This document shows positions 1 through 34,188 of a stretch of DNA of 64,000 nt, one piece after another (within the stretch, counting starts at the first letter, position 1; each line of letters begins with the position of its first letter). This DNA comes from Corallium rubrum (Eukaryota; Cnidaria; Anthozoa; Scleralcyonacea; Coralliidae), in assembly GCA_964035015.1 (NCBI GenBank), contig OZ036007.1, positions 4,988,497-5,052,496 on the forward strand, in the 5' to 3' direction. Made by a program: the position numbers and the translations under genes. Below the pieces are notes generated by a model, which saw only the letters and a list, made by a program, of their open reading frames with translations, did no database searches and was not told the DNA's origin.

Positions 1-1340
1 CAAAAAATCTGAAATTCTTGTACGAAAGCCTGTCAGGTGGGAATCGTACAAAAAATCTGAAATTTTTGTACGAAAGCCTGTCAGATGGGAATCGTACAAA
101 AAATCTGAAATTTTTGTACGAAAGCCTGTCAGATGGGAATCGTACAAAAAATCTGAAATTTTTGTACGAAAGCCTGTCAGATGGGAATCGTACAAAAAAT
201 CTGAAATTTTTGTACGAAAGCCGGTCAGGAGGGAATCGTACAAAAAATCTGAAATTTTTGTACGAAAGCCTGTCAGGTGGGAATCGTACAAAAAATCTGA
301 AATTTTTGTACGAAAGCCTGTCAGGTGGGAATCGTACAAAAAATCTGAAATTTTTGTACGAAAGCCTGTCAGATGGGAATCGTACAAAAAATCTGAAATT
401 TTTGTACGAAAGCCTGTCAGGTGGGAATCGTACAAAAAATCTGAAATTTTTGTACGAAACCTGTCAGGTGGGAATTGTACAAAAAATCTGAAATTTTTGT
501 ACGAAAGCCTGTCAGGTGGGAATCGTACAAGAAATCTGAAATTTTTGTACGAAAGCCTGTCATGTGGGAATCGTACAAAAAATCTGAAATTTTTCTTCGA
601 AAGCCAGTCAGGTGGGGAGCGTACAAAAAATCTGAAATTTTTATACAAAAGCCTGTCAGGTGGGAATCGTACAAAAAATCTGAAATTTTTGTACGAAAGC
701 CTGTGAAGTGGGAATCGTACAAAAAATATGAAAATTTTGTACGAAGGCCAGTCAGGTGGGGAGCGTACAAAAAGTCTGAAAATTTTGTACGAAAGCCAGT
801 CAGGTGGGGGAGCGTACAAAAAATCTGAAATTTTTGTACGAAAGCCTGTCAGGTGGGAATCGTACAAAAAATCTGGAATTTTTGTACGAAAGCCTGTCAG
901 GTGGGAATCGTTCAAAAAATCGGAAATTTTTTTACGAAAGCTTGTCAGGTGGGAAGCGTAAAAAAAATCTGAAATTTTTGTACGAAAGCCTATCAGGTGG
1001 GAAACGTAAAAAAAATCTGAAATTTTTTACAAAAGCCTGTCAGGTGGGAATCGTACAAAAAATCTGAAATTTTTGTATGAAAGCCTCTCAGGTGGGAATC
1101 GTACAAAAAATCTGAAATTTTTGTACAAAAGCCGGTCAGGTGGGAAGCGTACAAAAAATCTGAAATTTTTGTACGAAAGCCAGTCATGTGGGGTGCGGAC
1201 AAAAAATCTGGAAATTTTGTATTTTCATTTTCTTGCTGGGGAATGTAGATTTTTTGTACACTCGTCACCTGACTGGGGAGCGTACAAAATTTTTAGATTT
1301 TTTGTACGCAGAGCACCTGACTGTGGAGCGTAGATAATTT
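1..1340. repeat. 48-bp satellite array with a hairpin in each unit
   Basis: About 28 head-to-tail copies of a 48-bp unit run from the left edge and decay after about 1150. Each unit holds an inverted repeat, CGTACAAAAAAT, then CTGA, then a near-complementary arm ending in GTACG, so every unit can fold into a short hairpin. Because 48 is a multiple of three, long open frames with a 16-residue period appear on both strands; they have no sign of being genes. The array lies upstream of the first visible NOP14 exon, so it is probably in a NOP14 intron or the 5' flank. The left end is cut by the window. Confidence 0.95.
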
Positions 1341-2095
1341 TCAGAGCTTTTGTATGCTCAGCACGCAAAAATTTTATAGCCTAAAATTTTTTTGATGTTT
1401 AGTACTCTTGGGCCACTAAACTTAAGTATCAAAACTTTGAAGTTAAAATATTTTTTTGAGTTGTAAAATTATTGTGTTGTAGCGTGAAAAGACCTTATTG
1501 GTGGAATACAAACAACGTAATAAGGTACTGTATTTAAAAATTTTATAAATATATACCTGTTACAATAAAGAAAATATTGAAGGTGGTAGATACTTGTTAG
1601 CAACTGTTAATGTGCAATTGGATATTATTCTAGGTCCAAATGACCCACGAGGCTTTTATCTCATTTATTTACTTTTACAGACTGTCAAAATGGAAATAGC
1701 ACTTCTGCTTCTGTAGTTTGTTGTGTGTTTATACCGTAGCTGCTACTGAAACATGAGAAAGATCTAACAATAGAAGTCACTGCCTTATTCTTTCTTTCAC
1801 ACTTCAGTAGTGACTACAGAAATACAGTACATACCACAACATACTACAGAAGCAGAAGTGGGAAGTAGGTATTTCCATGCTTTTTGAGCACCCTTGATGA
1901 GCGCATTTTCCTGTCTTGGAAGGGCTCAAATATGTTTAAATAAAAAAACAAAAAAAACTTCTATTTTTTTGTTGCTCGTACCTATAATGTTAGTACAGTT
2001 GTCAAGGAAAGTGGCCACATACTTCAATCAACAGAAGATGTTTTATATTGGAGGGGTTAATGCGTCAATAGAATGATAAAAAGTGTATTTCCCCC
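1341..2095. other. AT-rich non-coding stretch, nothing recognised
   Basis: I see no exon with NOP14 similarity and no repeat family shared with the rest of the window. An imperfect inverted repeat around 1700-1860 (pieces reading CTTCTGCTTCTGTAGT and ACTACAGAAGCAGAAG) suggests a small degraded foldback element. Confidence 0.5.
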
Positions 2096-2355
2096 TCCCA
2101 CCCCCACCCCACCCCCCCCCCCCCAGCAAATTTTAGGCCTTTTTTAGCCCCATTGTGGAAGATAGGGGGGCCTTCTCAGAACTCTAGGGCTATAGCCCCC
2201 CTCCCCCCATTCCACTGCCCTTGCCCCCCAGCAAATTTTAGGCCTTGTTTAGCCCATTGTCGAAGATATTATGGAGGGCTTAGCCCCCTTCTTAGAAATA
2301 TAGGGCTACACTGTATAGCCACCCTAGCCCTCTCCCCATTCCACTGCCCTTGGCA
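2096..2355. repeat. Two tandem copies of a C-rich ~120-bp unit
   Basis: Two adjacent diverged copies share CAGCAAATTTTAGGCC, a TTTAGCCC..ATTGT..GAAGATA block, a TAGGGCTA block and CCCCATTCCACTGCCC. They follow a poly-C tract. It is probably an old transposon fragment duplicated in place. No coding signal is seen. Confidence 0.7.
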
Positions 2356-2500
2356 TACTTTGAGCTTGTTGTTTTGCTAGAAAGAGTGTCTGCAACTTAG
2401 CTGCAAAATCTCCAAACCGATAACCTCATTGATCATCCTTGCTTCAAAGTCTTTATAATACAGTTGTGTTTTTCTTGTCTGTTCTGTTCATTCTCACTAG

Positions 2501-22023
<19,523 letters not shown>

Positions 22024-22080
22024 CCTTTTGGTGTATATCGCGTGAGGATTAAGGAGTAGTAAGTGGTGTCGTGTACTACT

Positions 22081-22311
22081 CAGTGGCGTAGCGTGACCAT
22101 TCTGAACGAGGGGTGTACCTCTATTGCGCTTCCTCAATTACCGACCAACTCATTTTTATGACCAATTTACCGACCAATTTCCTATCAATTTACCGACAAA
22201 TCACGTTTTTCTCTGCAAAATCTCTGTTTTACGGACAATTTTTCCAAAAAGTGGAGGGGTGTGTCACACCCTCTTACACCCCCCCCCCCCCCCCCGCACG
22301 CTACGCCCCTG
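22081..22311. mobile_element. hAT-like MITE, 231 bp, beside the NOP14 stop
   Basis: Ends CAGTGGCGTAGCGTG and CACGCTACGCCCCTG are inverted repeats with one mismatch, and the exact 8-bp duplication GTACTACT flanks them (22073-22080, 22312-22319). It lies 58 bp after the NOP14 stop, so it is probably inside the 3' UTR. A long poly-C run is near the right end. Confidence 0.9.
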
Positions 22312-22490
22312 GTACTACTGTGGTATAGCATACTATTGTGGTGTATGTACTCCTACTGTGGTACCACGACATACTACGTATCGTGGTATACTATCGTGGT
22401 ATACTGCCAATATACTACCGTTGTATATATTATAACGGTGGTATACTACTTCCGTATACAACCAAGGTACTACCATGGTATACTACAAAG
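22312..22490. repeat. Degenerate GGTATACTAC-type repeat
   Basis: About 180 bp of loosely repeated GTGGTATACTAC variants, beginning at the target duplication of the neighbouring MITE. Confidence 0.75.
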
Positions 22491-23930
22491 ACAAGAAATA
22501 TGACAAGTATCACCTCGGAAACATCGAGACTCTCCGGGAAACAAAAACAAAACTATTTCGCTTGGGATCAGGCATAAAGTGTAGAGTGTTATTCCGAGGT
22601 AAAATGGTTTCTTATATTCCATTACCAAGTGTCAAATTGGGAAAAACCAGGGCAAATGAAACAGAAGACAAACTGGACAATACTTTCTGCTTAAGGTTTT
22701 TGCGTCTACGTTGCTATAGCAACAGTAGACGTTATGTACCCGTAAAAACCTATCTGGCTGACCGTCTGGCTGGGTATTGTCACTTTTGTGACGTAATAGG
22801 TTTTTCCTCTATCAGATTCATCGGCGCGCGAAACGTTCGGAGCGAATTACACAGGCAATAGAAGCGAAGGTGTGCCGATGTGTTCCGATGTAGCTATGTG
22901 TGTAATGTGATTTTGTGAATATGGCGTCGACTGCTTTCTGCTTCATTGCTTCTTCCATCTGTCTACGAAAGATTGAGTCATTGAAAACAAGTTGTTTCTT
23001 TTGATTTCGGGGAGATTTTATCAAGGTAAGGAAGTAATTATAACTTATACTGTGTTACATCAACGTTAATCTCTATGGAACTTGTGGAAACATGATGTAA
23101 ATTGCCTGTTGTACTGGGCTATCTTTTAGATTGTATATATATATCATCAGACTTATTAAATAGTTGTTTAAATGGAAATATCTACTTGCAGTTGCTTTAC
23201 TTTTACCTCAAGGCATTTTGTCCTCAACGTTACTGTAAGCCCGACAGTTATAGACAAAACAGTTTATAGTTTCAAAAATAAATATAGAAAGGATACCCTG
23301 ATTCATTTTATTACTCGGGCTACCTGTGGTAGAAGGGGTCGCGATATGGCCCCAACAGGCTTTGCGAAACTGCAGGCATGACGTCACAGCTCAAATGCTG
23401 ATGTTTCATCATGGCGGATTTTCATGCAGGAGTAGCGAGTTTTTTCTTCTGACGCCTTTAGTTGTGTTGTTCGAAGTGAATTTGTGTTTTATTGATAAAC
23501 ACACACTCGCAATGCTTTTATACTATCGTAGACCTGGGTTGGTCCGCGATCTCGATAACCGTACGCTGAAAGTGTGTTACTCGATCAACTCTCGATCAAT
23601 GTGTTCTCGATCAATTTTATACATGTGTTATTAATTAAATTGTACTAATAAATGTTGCTCAAGTGCTGTAAATCAAAGATCAAAGAAAGTTGATAAAGCC
23701 AACTTGCAAGTGAAAGGTAAACATGCTGTGTTTTACATCTTCTTTACATCATATGTCTTACACCGAACTGACTTGTGTCTGTGAATGCTGTATGTAAATG
23801 TATTGAGGTTTAAACTGTATTAATATTTGTGGTTTGCTTCAGTTTTGCTTGTATTGTTTATTATTGATTTATTGTACTGATGTCTTGCAAATAAAAGTCG
23901 ATGCTATTCAACAGTTTATACATTACTTTC
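22491..23930. other. Intergenic stretch, no recognised gene
   Basis: No family match is seen. Two short ATGGCG contexts (about 22920 and 23411) look like animal first exons. The first is followed, after a 28-codon frame (stop 23002-23004), by a donor-like CAAGGTAAGG near 23023. I found no downstream exons continuing either frame. They could be non-coding transcript starts or chance. Confidence 0.35.
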
Positions 23931-23944
23931 ATCAAGTGTGTATT

Positions 23945-24650
23945 ATTGTTTGGGTACACCAGTATGGCCACCACTTCAATGTTTTGGTACCCCAATATGG
24001 CTACTATTTCATTGTTTTGGTACACCAATATGGCCACTATTTCATTGTTTTGTACACCAATATGGCTACTATTTCATTGTTTTGGTACACCAGTATGGCC
24101 ACCATTTCATTATTTTGGTACACCAATATGCCCGCTATTTCATTGTTTTGGTACACCAATATGGCCACCATTTCATTGTTTTGGTACACCAGTATGGCCG
24201 CCATTTCATTGTTGTGGTACACCAGTATGGCCATCATTTCATTGTTTTGGTACACCAGTATGGCCGCCATTTCATTGTTTTGGTACACCAGTATGGCCGC
24301 CATTTCATTGTTTTGGTACACCAGTATGGCCACCATTTCATTGTTTTGGTACACCAGTATGGCCACCATTTCATTGTTTTGGTACACCAGTATGGCTGCC
24401 ATTTCATTGTTTTGGTACACCAGTATGGCTACACTATTTCATTGTTTTGGTACACCAATATGGCCACTATTTCATTGTTTCGGTACACCAATATGGCGAT
24501 TGACCACTATTTCATTGTTTTGGTACACCAGTATGGCCATCATTTCATTGTTTTGGTTCTATGGCTACCATTTCAATGTTTTGGGGCATGTACATCAGTA
24601 CAGCCACCATTTATTTGTTTTGGTACACCAGTATGTTAGTTTTGTTCTTG
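23945..24650. repeat. 33-bp minisatellite (~20 copies)
   Basis: The unit is TTTCATTGTTTTGGTACACC followed by AGTATGGCCGCCA, 33 bp, with point variants and one in-array insertion near 24500. Since 33 is a multiple of three, three open frames of 200-277 residues appear; they only translate the repeat. It lies between the convergent 3' ends of NOP14 and UBLCP1. Confidence 0.95.
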
Positions 24651-24659
24651 GCATGGTTG

Positions 24660-26518
24660 CCATTTAGCAACTTCTTACTTTTACTCTGTCTAATGGCACA
24701 TGATTTTATTTTTCAAGTGGAGACCTCCTGGTAATCTTGCCTGGTAAAGGGTTAATAGTTGCATAATGTTTACAGGAAATGATTGATAAATATTTTGTGT
24801 GCCCAGAATTCCCACCTTAATAATTCTGTTGAACAAATTCAAATTTTTCTTGACAACTATCCTAATAGCATTTGTTAGCACACAGGTTAGAATCATGGTG
24901 TATTGGATTATTTGCATAGCATAATCTTCCCATACCAGCCTGTACCACTGCCCAGTGCCCACTATTCAGTAGCCCGAGTTAACGCCTAGCGGGCGTCTTG
25001 TTGGATTTTAATACTCTAAAAGCCATTGTCGCATTTAATAATATGCGTCAAAATAGTATACACTATACTGTATGTAAGCTTATATTTTATTAAATGTGCA
25101 ACTGTATATGCTATAAAGCAGTCCAACCAAGCGATCCTTTTCTTCAAAAATGGAATCAAAAATTAAACTCTTAGTAAATGCTCCTACCACGATTATTATA
25201 ATTTTTTGCTTCATAGATACATACATATACAGTATTCTTCCCTAAATGACCAATTTTTTTGTTTTCTGTTTTAGAAATATTGACTGACATGTGTTTATAG
25301 CTTGTGACAGTTGTTGCACAGGGACCAATGTGTTAGTGGTGACATTCTGATCAGACGTTATCTGTGTAGTGAATTATTGCATAACTCAAACTAAACAAAC
25401 TTAACAAATTATTAAGTGAAGTGTGTGTAGTACAGTATATACATACAGTACATTTAAGCTCGTAAATGTACCACATGCAATACATGTATACGTACATGTA
25501 CAACTCATCAGATCACTTTAACTACATCTCATATGCAAACGCTACCAGTTAGGAGTGCTATGACTATGAATTTGCAACCTTACTGTAGCTCTCCATCTGA
25601 CCCTCTCAATGGTTAGAGCATCTAACCAGTCATTAGAAGGTTGCAGACCCTGTGTGGGGCTCAGAAATTTTTTCTGAGTAATTGAGTAATGAATCTGAGT
25701 AATTGAATCCATTGTTTATGTAATTGACCGAGGTCAAAAATCTGCCAGTTTTAGTGAGGGCAAACAATCTGTCTCAGTTTTAGCTGTTGTTGACTGCAAT
25801 GATATGCAGACAGGATGTAACCAGTATGTAACTTATTATGACAGTATTATTTCTGCATGTGTATACACACAGTAGAAAATTCTCATGCTAAACTAGTCAA
25901 ATATCAACAAACTGAAAAGTTCTTAATATGTATTTTAGCAAATTAAATTGGCTATTTCCTGATTTGGTATATTGCTATGTCCTCTGTTATATTAATTACA
26001 CATTTACACTGCCTGTCAGTGTCTTTGATGATTATTGCAACCCATTCATGTGATCTGATTAACTGGACTCAATTTTCCTCCTGGTGCATGTAATGTGGAT
26101 TTACTTAATATACAGGTAGTAGTCAGTTATGTCTTATCACAATTACTATACATGTAGTTGTTGTTATTATATGTATCATGAGAAAAATCAGATTATGTGA
26201 ATAGATAGATCACCATCATATTGGTTGATTTTTTGCTTGGCATACACTGTTGACACACCAGTCACCATCATGTTTGTTTTAGCTTGATGGCGTCCAATGT
26301 AACGTGATTGCAAACGATGCACACTGTAGCCCTAAACGTAGACGCATGTACGCATTGCGTACCTATTTTTAAAAATAAAACCGTTGTTACCCGCTGCCAT
26401 TAGTTACGCAGGAAACAGCACGATTTTCCAACCGCCACGACCTTGAATTGACACATATATTACAAACTTAAGTTACTTTAGACTGCTCAGTCTGTTTTTA
26501 CCGCGGTTTAATTCTGAT
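24660..26518. other. Intergenic stretch with one SINE relic
   Basis: No coding exon is recognised. At 25585-25690, TCAATGGTTAGAGCATCTAA, AGAAGGTTGCAGACC and GGCTCAGAAATTTTTTCTGA match the tRNA-like element of 49427-49560 in decayed form. A fragment at 24680 (TTTTACTCTGTCTAATGGC) matches one unit of the 25-bp repeat at 56440-57150. The rest is unremarkable AT-rich DNA. Confidence 0.6.
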
Positions 26519-31065
<4,547 letters not shown>

Positions 31066-31762
31066 TATTACTTAAAAAGCGAGCCCAGTATAAATATTTC
31101 ACAATAGTACAAGTGGGTCAAAATGGGACAGCCAACATTTTCACATGTTCCTCCTGTTGTCATTTTCAGCCATCAAAACGAATGAGCAAATATTATTAGT
31201 TTCCATCCGTCAAAATGAGAACTTGAAAGGGGTTTAGCCCCCCCCCCCCCCCCCAGGTTCTTGGGCTACGCCCTCTAGGGTAGCTTGGCCTACATGTAAT
31301 AAAAGTAGCGTGCTGCGTAGGCAGTGTAGAAACAACAATCGAGATATTAGTAAGGTTAGATATACTGCCGAAACAGAGAACGTAGGAGTCTAACGTTTCG
31401 AGCAAGGCCCTTCGTCAGAGAGAAACGTAAAGAGTGTAGCTTGGCCTACGCTCTTCTGGGCGGAAATTTTTCAGTCTTTATTAAAGACTGAAAAATTCAA
31501 TCTATTAAAAATCTATTAAAATAGAATAGATTCTAAGATTTATTCATTGTATAGTTCTACCAATTACCAAAAGCACTAAATTCTATATCACGAGGCCCCC
31601 TCTATAACAAGTGAATATATCAAGGCCCCTCTATCATGAGGCCCCCTCAAAATATGATGTGTCCATTTGACGTATGAAAATTAATACCAGAATAACCTGC
31701 AATCAGGCACGTTGCTGGGACACAAATGGTAGTTTGGTTTTAGTTCAAAAAGAATAAAAAAT
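31066..31762. promoter_or_regulatory. Divergent spacer between UBLCP1 and TTC23-like starts
   Basis: The two start codons are 697 bp apart on opposite strands, so this spacer must hold both promoters and 5' UTRs. I see no clear TATA box. A poly-C run (31239-31254) and a MITE (31297-31440) occupy the middle. Sharing of control elements is an inference. Confidence 0.5.
31297..31440. mobile_element. Hairpin MITE with CGAAGGGCC core, copy 2
   Basis: TAATAAAAGTAGCGTGCTGC, GTAGGCAGTGTAGAAACAAC, CTGCCGAAACAGAGAACGTA and TCTAACGTTTCGAGCAAGGC match copy 1 at 10530-10802. It ends after a single CGTCAGAGAGAAACG, with the second arm missing. Confidence 0.8.
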
Positions 31763-33217
31763 ATGAGCGATAATAGCGAGTTATCGAATAGCGAAGACGA
31801 AGAGGGAATATCTGATACTCTGGCTCCATCTTCTTCAAAAACCATCGTTATTCCTACTGTACAAAACTCGGAGAGCGACGATGAAGACAACCTGGCATCA
31901 TTTCGTCGAAAAGCCTCATCATCCGAGGGAAGCGAGGGAGAAGAAACGTTGCAAGAACTGAGGGATTTTTCCAGTACTCGTCCTACACACTTACTGAAGA
32001 GAGCTAGAAGACAAGCTCGGGACTTCAACAAAAAAGGAGAGCTTGGGTTAGCCGTGAAAGAGCGAATAAGATGTCTTGCTTATAGCAGGCTTGTATTCGG
32101 TGATGGACACTGGCAGCTGGCGAAAGCGTATGGAAAATTAGGAGAAGCATATCTAAAGAGAAAAGGTTTTTATCAACAAGCTTTATTACATGCAAGTCGT
32201 GGAAGAGACGAGTTACTTCAGGGCGAGTCTGACGAGTATCGAAGTAACAGACTATCGCACAGTAACGACGTTCTTAGCGTAATGGAGCTAGTCTATTTTG
32301 TGATGGGAAAAGCCAGCTTTCTTTTGGGCGAATTTCGCAAAGCCGAACAAGCGTTTAAGAAGGCTGAAATATCCTCAAAGGAAAGAGTGAAATTTGAGGA
32401 TGGTCAAATCTCGGAAATGAATATAAAAATCCTAGAAAGTCTTGGGCAAGTTTGTGGCAAATTAAAGAAATTTGATGTAGGGGTAGAGTATTATGAGAAG
32501 GCCTTGAAGCAAGCCAAGAAAATTTATGGAAAAACTGGAAAAGAATTGATTCCTTTGTATCAGGGTTTAGGAAGAGCGTATCAGCAACAACAAGGAGATT
32601 TTAATAAGAGGAAGGCTGTGGAGTTGTTTTCAAAATGTTACGAGTTAGTTGAGAAAAATTTTAACAAAAGGTCTGTTGAGCAAGCAGATGTGATATATAG
32701 CACAACAATGGCTTGCCGAAGTACAGGAGAAAGTGATTCTGGTAGTCAGACACACTTAGAGAAATGTCTGGAAATTTACAAAGATCATTATGGGCCAGAT
32801 CATAAGAAAACAATTAAGGTTCAAGAGGAGTTGTGTCGACTACTTTTATGTAACGGTGAACATGAGGGAGCTGCTGGTATCATCAGAGAAGTGATTACCA
32901 GTAAAACAATGGTCTTTGGTGATCCGAGTGTGAGTCTGGCAGAGTCATACCAATTACTTGGTACCATAAGGTTAAGTCAAGGAAAGACCGACAAGGCCTT
33001 AAAACATTTTGAGAAATGTCAGTCGATGTTATCCTGTGTGCTTGGAAAGAATCACAAGAAAACTATTCAAGTTACAGAAACATTGAACATGGTGAAGAAG
33101 ACACCAGGTGCACTAAAGTTTCAGTCTCCCACAGAGAAGTTGAAAGATCGGCCTAGATTTAATGGAACTGTTGGTAGATCTAGTTCACTTGGAGCAAGTT
33201 CTTCAGTGCTGACCTGA
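31763..33217 (+). CDS. TTC23: TTC23-family TPR protein, single exon
   Basis: An uninterrupted 484-residue frame. Residues 1-75 are acidic and Ser-rich, likely disordered. From about residue 78 to 430, helical TPR-like repeats match animal TTC23: LAVKERIRCLAYSRLVFGDG, HWQLAKAYGKLGEAYLKRKG, VMGKASFLLGEFRKAEQAF, ALKQAKKIYGKTGKELIPLY, SLAESYQLLGTIRLSQG, ALKHFEKC. The C-terminal 45 residues are Ser- and Lys-rich. Vertebrate TTC23 works at the ciliary EVC zone in Hedgehog signalling; that role here is inference. The family also includes TTC23L, and I cannot decide between the two. The first ATG is used, since it opens the conserved acidic start. It is the only intronless gene in an intron-dense window, which suggests origin by retrocopying or intron loss. 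Confidence 0.9.
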   Translation: MSDNSELSNSEDEEGISDTLAPSSSKTIVIPTVQNSESDDEDNLASFRRKASSSEGSEGEETLQELRDFSSTRPTHLLKRARRQARDFNKKGELGLAVKERIRCLAYSRLVFGDGHWQLAKAYGKLGEAYLKRKGFYQQALLHASRGRDELLQGESDEYRSNRLSHSNDVLSVMELVYFVMGKASFLLGEFRKAEQAFKKAEISSKERVKFEDGQISEMNIKILESLGQVCGKLKKFDVGVEYYEKALKQAKKIYGKTGKELIPLYQGLGRAYQQQQGDFNKRKAVELFSKCYELVEKNFNKRSVEQADVIYSTTMACRSTGESDSGSQTHLEKCLEIYKDHYGPDHKKTIKVQEELCRLLLCNGEHEGAAGIIREVITSKTMVFGDPSVSLAESYQLLGTIRLSQGKTDKALKHFEKCQSMLSCVLGKNHKKTIQVTETLNMVKKTPGALKFQSPTEKLKDRPRFNGTVGRSSSLGASSSVLT

Positions 33218-33423
33218 CACTTAACTGCCTGCCCAGTACTTTGACTGTAATTGGCTTCCAGTTCCCAACACTTTTAATTGGCTACCCAACAGTATGTGAA
33301 TTTTTGGGTTGAAACATGATGAAAGATGGCATTTCCTTGGTTCAAAAAATATAATTTGAATTAGCATCATGCAAAACAATCTTTAATTTCCTGTTGTTTT
33401 ATAATTTACTAGTCAAGTATACT

Positions 33424-34037
33424 CAGGCCTTGAATTTCATCGAGGAGATGTCCTCTGATAATCGTCATTTGGCCACCAATAGGGATTTTCCCCCCATAAT
33501 ATATAGGGCACTTTTGTCCGCGCCGATGGAGTTTAAGTTTTTAAATTTTCCCAATCAATCGATTGAATGTATGATCGTAAGAAAATGTTCGGCAATAGAA
33601 TATCCCAGCCAATAACTGAATGATCAGTGCGTCAATGTTTTGGTGGCCATTGCGGGATCAGCCCGGAAATGCAGGCACAACTGTGCTAACTACATGTTCA
33701 AACACTGGCAGCCATGATTGTGCATTGACATTAAAGTATGCATGCAGAGGACATTGTTCAGTGTCGGAGTGAAGTGATCTGCATGTCCAAGCAAAGAAGA
33801 CAGTGCCAAGAAACGTCCTACTCCTGAACCTAACCAAAGTAGCCATTCTAGTGTGAATGTTAGTCACTCTTTATCATGGATTTAGTCATTTCCTGACTGT
33901 ATAGGAATGATAGGATAATTTAAGGTGTTAACAGTTTTGTCATAGCAGAGAGAAAAATGTCCTTGGATAGCCTCATGGAAACTCATTATCAGAGGACATT
34001 TTTGTCTTTGGATGCAAAAAGTATAATTTGAGGCCTG
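33424..34037. mobile_element. hAT-like element, 614 bp, after the TTC23-like gene
   Basis: Ends CAGGCCTTGAATTTC and TAATTTGAGGCCTG are inverted repeats, and flanks AGTATACT and AGAATACT are an 8-bp duplication with one mismatch. The subterminal TGTCCTCTGATAAT appears inverted near both ends. No transposase is seen. It may form part of the 3' UTR of the upstream gene. Confidence 0.8.
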
Positions 34038-34188
34038 AGAATACTGTAGCAACTGTTACAGTACTTACAGCTTGACTAGCAAACTGAAAGTTTTCTATTA
34101 TAAACAAGACAGTTGACAAATTAAACTAGCACAAGCACATATATTTTCACAGGTGACAAATATTCATACTTTCCATGAATTAACACAT

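Noticed and set aside
1..1340. CRISPR-like regular repeat
   Set aside because: Units are directly adjacent with no variable spacers, the genome is eukaryotic, and there are no cas genes.
22475..22861. 128-residue plus-strand frame after NOP14
   Set aside because: It starts inside a degenerate repeat, has no recognisable domain and no clear splice partner.
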